Part shown: piece by piece, positions 34,046 through 41,849 of the stretch | Numbering within the stretch: the stretch's first letter is position 1 | How the letters are laid out: the number at the start of each line of letters is the position of its first letter | Source of the DNA: Streptomyces kaniharaensis | GTDB lineage: Bacteria; Actinomycetota; Actinomycetes; Streptomycetales; Streptomycetaceae | Length of the DNA stretch: 64,000 nt | NCBI RefSeq assembly: GCF_009569385.1 | Contig: NZ_WBOF01000003.1 | Span: 62,001-126,000, forward strand | Reading direction: 5' to 3' | Notes under the pieces: generated by a model | Databases searched by the model: none | The model's input: the letters and a program-made list of their open reading frames with translations, nothing else | What the model was told of the DNA's origin: nothing | Program-made: the position numbers and the translations under genes

Positions 34046-34423
34046 GTGCTTATGACGATCGGCCGACTCGCGGAGCTCACCGGAGTGCCCGCCTCCGCCA
34101 TCCGGTTCTGGGAGCGCCACGGCCTGCTGCCGACACCCGAACGCCAGAGCGGGCAACGCCGCTATCCGCCGGAGGCCGCCGAGCGGATCGTGCTGCTGCG
34201 TAAGTGCCAGCAGGCCGGGCTGACCCTCGCCCAGATCAGGGAGTTCCAAGAGGACCAGCCACGCAGAGCAGCAATGATCCGAACCAAGCTCGCCGAAATC
34301 GAGCAGCTCATGGTCGACCTCGACCACGCCCACCAGCTGCTGGCGCATGCCCTGCAGTGCAGCAAGCAGGACATTGTCGCCTGTCCCACGTTCCAGGAGC
34401 AGATGGCGACCTGGCGTCGGTGA
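34046..34423 (+). CDS. MerR family regulator with CueR-like CX7C loop
   Basis: A 125-aa MerR protein: N-terminal HTH TIGRLAELTGVPASAIRFWE, recognition wing RRYPPEAAERI, dimerisation helix AAMIRTKLAEIEQLMVDLDH, and a C-terminal loop CSKQDIVACPTF with two Cys separated by seven residues, the spacing of the metal loop in CueR. It probably activates the divergent aldolase operon when its ligand binds. A monovalent metal is possible, but a thiol-reactive or other ligand cannot be excluded. GGGGGA precedes the GTG start. Confidence 0.88.
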   Translation: MLMTIGRLAELTGVPASAIRFWERHGLLPTPERQSGQRRYPPEAAERIVLLRKCQQAGLTLAQIREFQEDQPRRAAMIRTKLAEIEQLMVDLDHAHQLLAHALQCSKQDIVACPTFQEQMATWRR

Positions 34424-34451
34424 CGACCAGGGCGACCGGCGGGCCGGGGAG

Positions 34452-34486
34452 CGGGCGGGCCGGCCTGGGAAGTGCCGGCCCGCCCG
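34452..34486. terminator. Bidirectional terminator between convergent genes
   Basis: 13-bp perfect arms CGGGCGGGCCGGC and GCCGGCCCGCCCG with a 9-nt loop, between the MerR stop (34423) and the flavoprotein stop (34495). Confidence 0.8.
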
Positions 34487-34494
34487 GCGGCGGC

Positions 34495-35631
34495 TCAGGG
34501 GGTGTGCTCGCCCTCGCCGAATAGGGCGATCAGGCCGTGGGGTGCGTCGTCGCCGTGGAGGAGTTCGCTCAACTCCGCGCCCTCGGCGGCGGACCGGGCG
34601 GCGCGGGGGAACATGGCCCGCTCGTAGGCGGTGAGTGCGGCCTCAGTGTCGTCGGGGTGAGCGGCGAGGGCGAGGCCGAGTTCGGCGCCGTCGAGCATGG
34701 CCAGGTTGGCGCCCTCGCCGTTCGGGACGGCGAGGTGGGCGGCGTCGCCGACCAGGGTGACGCCGGGCATCCGCTCCCACCGATGCCCGGTCGGCAGGGC
34801 GTAGAGGGGGCGCAGCAGCGGTGCGGTGTCGCTGTCGGTTATCAGTGCGGTGAGTTCCGGGGCCCAGCCGTCGAATTCCCGCGCGATCCGGGCGGTGGCC
34901 GCGGCCGGGTCGGTGAAGTCGGTGCCGGCGAACCATTCCTGGGGTCGGGACAGCATCGCGTAGGTGTGCAGGGTCGCGTCCTTCTCCCGGTGGGCGGCCA
35001 GCTGTCGGCGCCCCGGCTCGATCGCGAACATCGACCCGCCGCCGACCGCCTTCGCGGTGGCGGGGTGTCGGGTGTCGGCGTCGTGCAGGTAGGCCTCGAC
35101 GAACGACATGCCGCAGTACTCGGGAGCGGCGTCGGACAGCAGCGGCCGCACCTTCGACCAGGCGCCGTCCGCGCCGACGAGCAGGTCCGTGACGAGGGTG
35201 GCGCCGTCGGCGAAGGACACCTCGTGGCGGCCGTCGCCGAGGGCTCGGACGCCGCCGACCTTGCGCCCCCAGCGGACGGTGCCGGCCGGGAGCGCGTCGA
35301 GCAGCAGTTGCCGCAGTTCGCCGCGCTGCACCTCGGGGCGTCCTCCGGTGCCGTCGTCGGTCTTCTCGAACAGGACGCTGCCGTCCCGGTCGAGGATGCG
35401 CAGCGCCTGGCGGCCCTCCAGGACGAGGTCGCGGAACTCGTCCGTCAGCCCGGCCGCGCGCACCGCCGACTGGCCGGTGTCGTCGTGGATGTCGAGCATG
35501 CCGCCCTGCGTGCGCGCTGTCGGGGAGGCCTCTGCCTCGTAGACGGTGGCGGGGATGCCATGGACGTGCAGGACGCGGGCGAGGGTGAGGCCGCCGAGCC
35601 CGGCGCCGATGATCGTGATGTCAGTGGCCAC
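34495..35631 (-). CDS. FAD-dependent monooxygenase (TetX-like)
   Basis: A 378-aa group A flavoprotein hydroxylase. FAD-binding motif ITIIGAGLGGLTLARVLHV at the N-terminus; the central DG motif LLVGADGAWSKVRP near residue 157; and the third FAD motif VTLVGDAAHLAVPNGEGANL near residue 290. TetX-type features include QGGMLDIHDDTGQ at ~45. Members hydroxylate aromatic compounds or tetracyclines. The GTG start is supported by AAGGACC upstream and by the immediate start of the Rossmann strand. It could serve the nearby biosynthetic genes or act in detoxification. Confidence 0.88.
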   Translation of the reverse strand: MATDITIIGAGLGGLTLARVLHVHGIPATVYEAEASPTARTQGGMLDIHDDTGQSAVRAAGLTDEFRDLVLEGRQALRILDRDGSVLFEKTDDGTGGRPEVQRGELRQLLLDALPAGTVRWGRKVGGVRALGDGRHEVSFADGATLVTDLLVGADGAWSKVRPLLSDAAPEYCGMSFVEAYLHDADTRHPATAKAVGGGSMFAIEPGRRQLAAHREKDATLHTYAMLSRPQEWFAGTDFTDPAAATARIAREFDGWAPELTALITDSDTAPLLRPLYALPTGHRWERMPGVTLVGDAAHLAVPNGEGANLAMLDGAELGLALAAHPDDTEAALTAYERAMFPRAARSAAEGAELSELLHGDDAPHGLIALFGEGEHTP

Positions 35632-36050
35632 TGGTGGGTCCTTGCCTGTTGCGGGCCCTCCGGCCGGGTGCCGGCGGGTCCTTGCGCAACGGTGCCGGGC
35701 CGTACCGTCAGACGGCTGACAGGCCGCCGGTACGGACCGGCGGGCCGCTGGCATCCGACCGGTACGACGCCGGCCCCGGCTCAGACGCTTCTCCACCACG
35801 GACGTCACCACGCACTCGAGGCGCTGACGCACAGACCGTGGCCGCGGGACCGGGAAGTCATCGACACACCCGATCCGACGCCACCGCACCGGCCCGGGAG
35901 ACCGTTTCCGGACCCGAACCGTACGAATCAACGACCCGCGAAGTACGGGTCCAGATTGTCTGGCCGCCGCTGGGGCGAGCTATCCGGCCGCCAGCGGGGA
36001 GCACTACGGCTCTGACCGCAGGTCCGCAAAAAAGGTCCCTGCGGAGGTCG
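35632..36050. other. Intergenic region, no gene recognised
   Basis: About 420 bp upstream of the flavoprotein gene. It presumably holds its promoter. No repeat, hairpin or coding frame could be supported. Confidence 0.4.
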
Positions 36051-36335
36051 CTACCCGGCAGCCACAACCTGGCCGGCGGTGACCTGGGGAGGGTTGGGGA
36101 GCAGTGACGTGAGGTTGTCCCGCACGAAGTCCGCCGCCCTCTGGATCGATTCCTCGGCCCCGGCTTGCTCGCTGAAGACGCTGGTGGAGACCATCACTCC
36201 GTCCCCGGCGTCGACCCAGTAGTAGGCCACGAATCCGGGAACCTGGCGAAGGAGCGGCACGAATCCCTCGGCCACTCGGCGACCTGCCTCCGCAGGATCG
36301 GTCACCCCTTCGTACCGCCGTACCGCTGCGTACAC
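36051..36335 (-). CDS. Small dimeric alpha/beta-barrel (ABM-like) protein
   Basis: A 94-aa protein with VYAAVRRYEGVTDPAEAGRR, then FVPLLRQVPGFVAYYWVDAG, VMVSTSVFSEQAGAEESIQR and VRDNLTSLLPNPPQVTAGQV. This is a common actinobacterial small protein with the ferredoxin-like fold of antibiotic-biosynthesis monooxygenases. No catalytic assignment exists. The GTG at 36335 has GAGGAG upstream. It lies 232 bp beyond the end of the hpgT operon and is probably separate from it. Confidence 0.75.
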   Translation of the reverse strand: MYAAVRRYEGVTDPAEAGRRVAEGFVPLLRQVPGFVAYYWVDAGDGVMVSTSVFSEQAGAEESIQRAADFVRDNLTSLLPNPPQVTAGQVVAAG

Positions 36336-36567
36336 GCTGGTCTCCTCACGGGTCCCGAGGTCATCTCGTGCGAGACGACATACCCCTCGCTGGGCGTCTC
36401 CCGCTCGCGAGGTGTCCGGAAGGCACCCGGATGGCCGCATTGGCATCCTCGGCCAGCTGCTGTGGCCAGCTCCGGGCCCGCAAGGTCCCGGCGCGGACCT
36501 CTGACCAGCCCGGACAGCGGGAAACGCTGCGGGAGTACTGGGTATGGGGGCACACTTCAGCCGGGCT

Positions 36568-37887
36568 TCAGGCCGAGCCTGGCTGTCGGCTCGTGACAAG
36601 TGCGGCGAGGCGTTCGAGGCCTTGATCGATCTGTTCGACGGTCACTTGGCTGTAGGACAGGCGGAGTTGGTGCGCGGCCGCGGGGTCGGAGCTGAAGTAG
36701 CTCATGGGCGTCCACAGCACGCCGTGGTCGCGCGCGGAGATCTCCAACAGTGCGTCGTCCGCCGGGAACGGCACTGTCAGTACGGTGAAGAACCCGCCAC
36801 GGGGCACGTTCCAGCTCACCCCCGAGCCGCCGTCGCGTGGGAAGTGCCGCTCCAGGCCCGCGAGCAGCCGCCTGAGGTTGTCGCGGTACAGGGCGATCTC
36901 GCGTTCGTTGGCGCCGTAGAGGTTGCAGTCGTGGGTCAGGAGCTTTCCCGCGATCACCGCCTGGGCAATGGGCGAGGTGTTCACCGTGAGCATGCTCTTG
37001 ATCTTCGAGAGTTCGTCGGCCAGCAGCCCGACCCGGCCGGTGGCGGTGGCGACGCGCTGGTCCGCCACCGCGTACCCGATCCGGGCGCCGGGCAGACCGG
37101 TCTTCGCGAACGACCCCAGGTAGACGACCCTGCCCCGGGTGTCGAGCGACTTCAGGGTGGGCAACCGCTCACCGTCGGCACCGAAGTACCCGTACGGGTT
37201 GTCCTCCAACAACAGCAGGTCGAGCCGTTCCGCGAGGTCGAGGAGCAGGTGACGGTTCGCCAGGCTGAGCTGACTGCCCGAAGGGTTGGAGAAGTCCGGC
37301 ACCAGGTAGCAGGCGCGGGGCCGCATGCCGCGTGCCCGTGCTCCCAGCACCGCCTCTTCGAGGCGGTCGAGGTCCACGCCGTCCGGTCCCTCGGCGACCT
37401 CCAGCACCGGCATGTCCACCAGCCGGGCGGCCCCGCTGAGACCCACGTAGCTGGGCGACATCGCGAGGACTGCGTCCCGCTCGTCCGCGCGCAGCGCCCG
37501 GAGCACCAGGAACATCGCTTCCTGGCACCCCACGGTGACCACCACGGACTCCGGGTCCACGATGATGCCCTCGTCCAGCTCCAGATGACGGGCGATCAGC
37601 TCGTGGACGATGCCCTTGGTCCGCCCGTACTGGAACAGTGTCCGGCGCACCTGGGCCTCGTCGTACCCCTTCTCCTCCCTCAGGTACTGCTCGAAGCGCC
37701 GGAGGTAGTCGTGGACGAGACCGGAGTCGAAGAATCCCTCGTAGGGGCGCCCGGCGGCGAAGGAGATCGCGTCCGGGAACCGCTGGGCGATCTCGTTGAG
37801 GAAGTTCATCGAGTTCAGTGCGTCGTCCTCGAGCGAGGCGTGCAGCGCCGAGGTGTGCAACAGGGTCTCCATGTGCTGCCGTGTCAC
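36568..37887 (-). CDS. hpgT: L-4-hydroxyphenylglycine aminotransferase (HpgT-type)
   Basis: A 439-aa fold-type I PLP aminotransferase. It contains FPDAISFAAGRPYEGFFDSG near the N-terminus, LFQYGRTKGIVHELIARHLE, the cofactor-region YLVPDFSNPSGSQLS, and the Schiff-base Lys in GSFAKTGLPGARIGY (~residue 257). HpgT transfers an amino group, usually from tyrosine, to 4-hydroxyphenylglyoxylate, giving L-Hpg and regenerating 4-hydroxyphenylpyruvate. Its GTG start overlaps the hmo stop (GTGA). Position after hmaS and hmo fixes the assignment, since the enzyme alone resembles general MocR-fold transaminases. Confidence 0.92.
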   Translation of the reverse strand: MTRQHMETLLHTSALHASLEDDALNSMNFLNEIAQRFPDAISFAAGRPYEGFFDSGLVHDYLRRFEQYLREEKGYDEAQVRRTLFQYGRTKGIVHELIARHLELDEGIIVDPESVVVTVGCQEAMFLVLRALRADERDAVLAMSPSYVGLSGAARLVDMPVLEVAEGPDGVDLDRLEEAVLGARARGMRPRACYLVPDFSNPSGSQLSLANRHLLLDLAERLDLLLLEDNPYGYFGADGERLPTLKSLDTRGRVVYLGSFAKTGLPGARIGYAVADQRVATATGRVGLLADELSKIKSMLTVNTSPIAQAVIAGKLLTHDCNLYGANEREIALYRDNLRRLLAGLERHFPRDGGSGVSWNVPRGGFFTVLTVPFPADDALLEISARDHGVLWTPMSYFSSDPAAAHQLRLSYSQVTVEQIDQGLERLAALVTSRQPGSA

Positions 37888-39059
37888 CGCTGGACCGTCC
37901 CTTCGACTCCGCCGTTTTCCCTGTACGCCGCACCGGTGCGGTCCGCGGGCCACGGCCCCCGGAAGGTTCGCAGGGACCGTGCCGCGCCCACCTCGGAGCA
38001 CCCGGCGAGCCCGAGGGCGTCTCGCAGCTCGGTCGCGAGCAGTTCGAGGACCCGGTGCGCGCCTTCGGTGCCGCCCGTGGCGAGTCCCCACAGCAGCGGA
38101 CGGCCGACGAGGACGCCGCTCGCCCCGAGCGCGAGCGCCTTCAGCACGTCTACACCGCTGCGGATCCCGCTGTCGAGCAGCACCTCGCAGCGCCCGGCCA
38201 CCGCCGTGCACACCTCGGCCAGCACGTCGATGCTCGCCACAGCGCCGTCGAGCTGGCGCCCGCCGTGGTTGGAGACGACGACGGCGTCCACCCCGCACTC
38301 GGCCGCTCGGGCGGCGTCCGCGGGGTCGAGCACGCCCTTCACCAGCAGCGGCAGTCGGGTGCGACGCCGTAGTTCCTCGAGGTCCGCCCAGTTGAGGGAC
38401 GGGGCGAAGGCCGCGGCGGTGTGCCGGGCCACAGCGGACTCGCCCGAAGCCGCACGGTGGGCCGCCGATCCGGTGCCCGCGGAGAGGTTCGCCGCCACCA
38501 CGTCGTCCGGCAGGGCGAAGCCGTTGCGCAGGTCGCGCCGGCGCCGGGCCATCCACGGCACGTCGGCCGTGAGCATCACCGCAGCGCAGCCGGCGTCCTC
38601 GGCACGGCGTACGAGGTCGAACGACTGGTCGCGATCGCGCAGCATGTAGAGCTGGAACCAGGTCGTCGCCCCGACGGCGGCCACCTCTTCCAGCGTGTAG
38701 CTGCTCAACGTGCCCACGGTGAACGGGATCCCGGCCTCCTTCGCCGCGCATGCGGCGGCGAGTTCGCCCTCGGGGTGCACCAGCTTCTGGTAGCCGACCG
38801 GTGCGGTGGCCACCGGCATGGACACCGGGCGCCCGAGCAGGGTGGTTGCCAGGGCGCAGCCCGACACGTCGCGCAGGGCCCGCGGCACGATGCGCACCTG
38901 GTCGAACGCGGCCCGGTTGGCGGCGAGGGTGAGCTCCGTCCCGCTGCCGCCTGCCACGAAGTCCCGTACGGGGGCGGGCAGCAGGGCGGCCGCAGCCCGT
39001 TCGAAGTCGGCCGGGCTGAGGAGGTCCTCGGGTGCGAACGTGGCGGGGACGGCTGTCAT
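37884..39059 (-). CDS. hmo: 4-Hydroxymandelate oxidase (FMN-dependent)
   Basis: A 391-aa alpha-hydroxy-acid oxidase of the glycolate oxidase/lactate dehydrogenase barrel family. FMN and substrate motifs include ATAPVGYQKLVHPEGELA, the catalytic His in VVVSNHGGRQLDG (~residue 260), and the phosphate-binding end LLDSGIRSGVDVLKALALGA plus SGVLVGRPLLWGLA. In 4-hydroxyphenylglycine pathways it oxidises L-4-hydroxymandelate to 4-hydroxyphenylglyoxylate using oxygen. ATG overlaps the hmaS stop (ATGA), so all three genes form one coupled operon. Confidence 0.93.
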   Translation of the reverse strand: MTAVPATFAPEDLLSPADFERAAAALLPAPVRDFVAGGSGTELTLAANRAAFDQVRIVPRALRDVSGCALATTLLGRPVSMPVATAPVGYQKLVHPEGELAAACAAKEAGIPFTVGTLSSYTLEEVAAVGATTWFQLYMLRDRDQSFDLVRRAEDAGCAAVMLTADVPWMARRRRDLRNGFALPDDVVAANLSAGTGSAAHRAASGESAVARHTAAAFAPSLNWADLEELRRRTRLPLLVKGVLDPADAARAAECGVDAVVVSNHGGRQLDGAVASIDVLAEVCTAVAGRCEVLLDSGIRSGVDVLKALALGASGVLVGRPLLWGLATGGTEGAHRVLELLATELRDALGLAGCSEVGAARSLRTFRGPWPADRTGAAYRENGGVEGTVQR

Positions 39060-40192
39060 CGGGCGGGACCGTTCTGCCGCAGCTGCTCCAGCTCGACGGC
39101 CTCGTACAGGGCCTTGATGTTGGAGGAGCCGAACGTCTCGGCGCCGAGCCGCTCGATGACCTCGAAGAAGAGGGTGCGCCGCGGGTGCGTGGACCGGGTG
39201 AAGATCTGGAAGAGCTGTCCGCCGTGGTCCTCGTCGACGAGCAGGTTCAGCTCGCGCAGCGCCTCCAGGCCGTGCCGGCGCAACTCCACCCGTCGGCCGA
39301 GCAGTTCGTAGTACGTCGCGGGGGTGCTCAGGAACTCCACACCGCCGCGGGCCAGGGCGCGGACCGAGCCGACGGCGTCCTCGCTCGAGAACGCGATGTG
39401 CTGGACGCCCGAGCCGCCGTGGTTCTTCAGGAAGTCGTCGATCTGGCCGGGGTCGGCGTCCGGGTCCGGCTGGATGACCGTGAAGGTGATGTCACCGCCG
39501 CGGCTCTGCACCACCTTCGACAGCATCGCCTGCGATCCGACGGCGATGCGCTCCTCGAATATCTCCCTGAACCCGAAGGACTGCTGGTAGAACGCGACCA
39601 TCTCCTCGAGCTCACCGACGTTCACGCACACGGCGAAGTGGTCGATCTCCACCAGCCCGGGGGCGTCTGCGGCGGGCGTCTGCGCGGAGGCGTCGGCCTC
39701 GACATGCCGGAACCCCGCCGGAAGCCCGTCGGTGCCGTCTCGTTCGACCAGGGTGTGCACGACGTCCCCGAAGCCGGAGACCTCGGCGGCGACGACGCCC
39801 GTCCCCGGGGTGCGGGCCGGGGTGGCCAAGGGTCGGGCTCCGCGGTCCACCGCATGGGCGAAGGCGGCTTCCACGTCGCCGGTGCTCAGGGCGATGCGGG
39901 CCACGCCGGAGCCGTGGAGATGGACGTAGATGGTGGCCGGGTGCTCGTCGTCGGTGCCTTCGGTGAGCACCAGGAGGATCCTGCCCTGACGCAGGGCGAG
40001 GCTGCGGAAGCCCTCCTCCGGCCCGCCTGCGGTGCCGACGACGGCGAAGCCGTACCTGCTGGTCCACTCGGCGGCCTCGCGGTCCAGGTCCTCGACGTAG
40101 AGCTCCACATGGTCCAGTCGGAGGTCGTCGACCGGAAGGGCGGCGTCGTGCTGCGGCTGATCGTGACGTTCGAAGTCTTCTGTGATGGTCAT
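39056..40192 (-). CDS. hmaS: 4-Hydroxymandelate synthase
   Basis: A 378-aa two-domain VOC non-heme iron dioxygenase. Iron ligands lie in IDHFAVCVN (His ~186), VQHIAFSS (His ~264) and FFEVIER (Glu ~345). HmaS decarboxylates and hydroxylates 4-hydroxyphenylpyruvate at the benzylic carbon to give L-4-hydroxymandelate. The housekeeping homologue HPPD instead makes homogentisate. The C-terminal ETFGSSNIKALYEAVELEQ closely resembles HmaS of vancomycin-type producers rather than the usual HPPD ending with FG.GNFKALFE, and coupling to hmo and hpgT makes the assignment firm. First gene of the leftward operon. Confidence 0.93.
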   Translation of the reverse strand: MTITEDFERHDQPQHDAALPVDDLRLDHVELYVEDLDREAAEWTSRYGFAVVGTAGGPEEGFRSLALRQGRILLVLTEGTDDEHPATIYVHLHGSGVARIALSTGDVEAAFAHAVDRGARPLATPARTPGTGVVAAEVSGFGDVVHTLVERDGTDGLPAGFRHVEADASAQTPAADAPGLVEIDHFAVCVNVGELEEMVAFYQQSFGFREIFEERIAVGSQAMLSKVVQSRGGDITFTVIQPDPDADPGQIDDFLKNHGGSGVQHIAFSSEDAVGSVRALARGGVEFLSTPATYYELLGRRVELRRHGLEALRELNLLVDEDHGGQLFQIFTRSTHPRRTLFFEVIERLGAETFGSSNIKALYEAVELEQLRQNGPAR

Positions 40193-40492
40193 ACGCGGAT
40201 ATCCCGATTCTTCCTATGGTCTGGTTGGCCCATGGGGGGGGCTCACTCGGAGACGGTCTGCGCGTGCGTGTCCCGAACGGCCGGGCAGGACTCGGGGTCG
40301 GCGCAGTCCGGAGTCCGCTGCGGTGTCCTGCGCACCAGCACGTCAGGTGGTAGGCGGCCGGGTTGCCGTCCGCGAGCGGGAACTCCCGGTACGCGTTCGC
40401 GCCGCCGTCCTGGACGGTGCGGCGAGATGGCGCGGCGGGGCTCGGCCGACCGGTCAGGCCGGCTGCAGTGGTGGGTCCGGCAGTGGTGGAAG

Positions 40493-40881
40493 CTAGTGTG
40501 CCCTTCCGGGATCTCGATCGGCGCCTTGCGCGTCCGTGCCGCCGACCCGGGTCGCGGGGAGGCCGCTGGTGAACTCCGCGGCCGTGACAGGGGCGGCGTT
40601 GGCGCCGGCGGAGGGAACGGGAAGCTCGACTTGTGGTCCTGCTCCCGGCACGGTCTCCGAGGATCCGATGACCGCCGTGATGCGCAACTCCGCCAGGAGG
40701 TCGGCCAGTCGGGGGTTGCCCGGCCCAGGCCCGAGCGGAAGGTGGACCGCTCCGAGCCGGGCCACCGTCACCGGCGCGCCCGGACGGCCCGCGACCCGGC
40801 TCTGATACCGCGTGAACACGTCCTCCCCGGAGGCCGACGGTAGACGTGGCTTCCGTGGGCAAAGCCCAGCTTGTCGGTCAT
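40493..40881 (-). pseudogene. Decayed adenylation-domain (ANL superfamily) gene
   Basis: An ATG at 40881 with a good AAGGGGG ribosome-binding site opens a frame MTDKLGFAHGSHVYRRPPG. After an apparent frameshift near 40815 the frame reads VFTRYQSRVAGRPGAPVTV, then RLGAVHLPLGPGPGNPRLAD, which resembles the A1/A2 region of adenylating enzymes (..AG.AYLPLDP..P..R...LL), and later AAEFTSGLPATRV, resembling the A3 core FTSGTTG.PK. The intervening parts are deleted. It appears to be the residue of a second NRPS or acyl-ligase gene oriented with hmaS. Confidence 0.4.
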
Positions 40882-41849
40882 GCTCACCCCCTTAGGCATG
40901 CCGACGGAGCAGTCATGGCCGACACGCGTGTAAATCCCCCGGGCCTGCCGGAACGGCAGAGCCATTCCCGGCACGGCGCAAGACCGGAGAGAAGGGATGA
41001 ACTCGTCTCGCGAACTCATGGGTCAATTCCAGCGCGCACGGTGCTGGATTAGACCGCTCCCCCGTCGCCCGGCACAAGGTCATTCGGCTGGGCGTTCTCT
41101 TGTCCTGTGGAACAGATTCTCTAAGACATTGTCAATGGAACGGCAGCCGCCCGGTCGGCGGCTCGAAGATCAGTAGATGTGCTCAAAAGCATCGCGTCAA
41201 GTGATCTACGGCAGGGTCCGGCGAACTTGGCAAGGTCTGGCCAACTTGCCGCGAATGAGGTGGGCCCGATGGCCTCTTCGTGTCGAGTTCGGCGAATGTG
41301 AAAAGTGAAAGAGGACGGTGCATAACAGAAAAATCCGACAGCGGTCCGCGGTTCAAGGGCCTGCAAGGGTGACGCCGGTCTCGGCGAGGGAGTCGAGCCG
41401 GGAGGCCAGGGACTGCCGAGCGGCCGAGGCGCGGGCGCTGTCGTATGCGTCCCCGGCCGATCCCATGGACGCGGCGCGGCCTGACCGGTCAGCAAAGTCA
41501 ACCGCGGCCGCCAGCACCCGGCCCGGGTCGACCGCATGCGCGCGAAGACAGCAAGTCGCCTCGTGTTGATGGCACTTACGCTGTAAGGGTAGTGTCCAAA
41601 CGTGCGACATGCGGCGAAAGTCTCAGGCCTGTCGTCGTGAGACGATGGCAACCTGACGACCTGTTCGCACATGACGGAGAGCCAGGAGGGCGTCGGCGGG
41701 TGGGGGTACGCGCCCGCCGTCCTCGACGCACACGAACGCCGCAATGAGGCGGCGAGGAGTCCTCCAGCCTGCGCGGCACGGCAAATCCGAGACAGCCGTG
41801 CGGCGATCGATCCAGAGAAGACAGAAATTCCACAATCACGGGGGACATC
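40882..41849. other. Divergent promoter region of the hydroxyphenylglycine/NRPS cluster
   Basis: About 970 bp of largely non-coding DNA, more AT-rich than average around 41090-41340. It contains the small palindrome CATTG-T-CAATG near 41127. A minus-strand frame ending at 41353 (RVLAAAVDFADRSGRAASMG, then SARASAARQSLASRLDSLAE) looks like the tail of a lost protein. No pathway regulator gene is intact here. Confidence 0.4.

Noticed and set aside
39056..40192. Housekeeping HPPD (tyrosine degradation) instead of HmaS
   Set aside because: The C-terminal ETFGSSNIKALYEAVE segment and the coupling to hydroxymandelate oxidase and HpgT fit HmaS; homogentisate pathway genes are absent.
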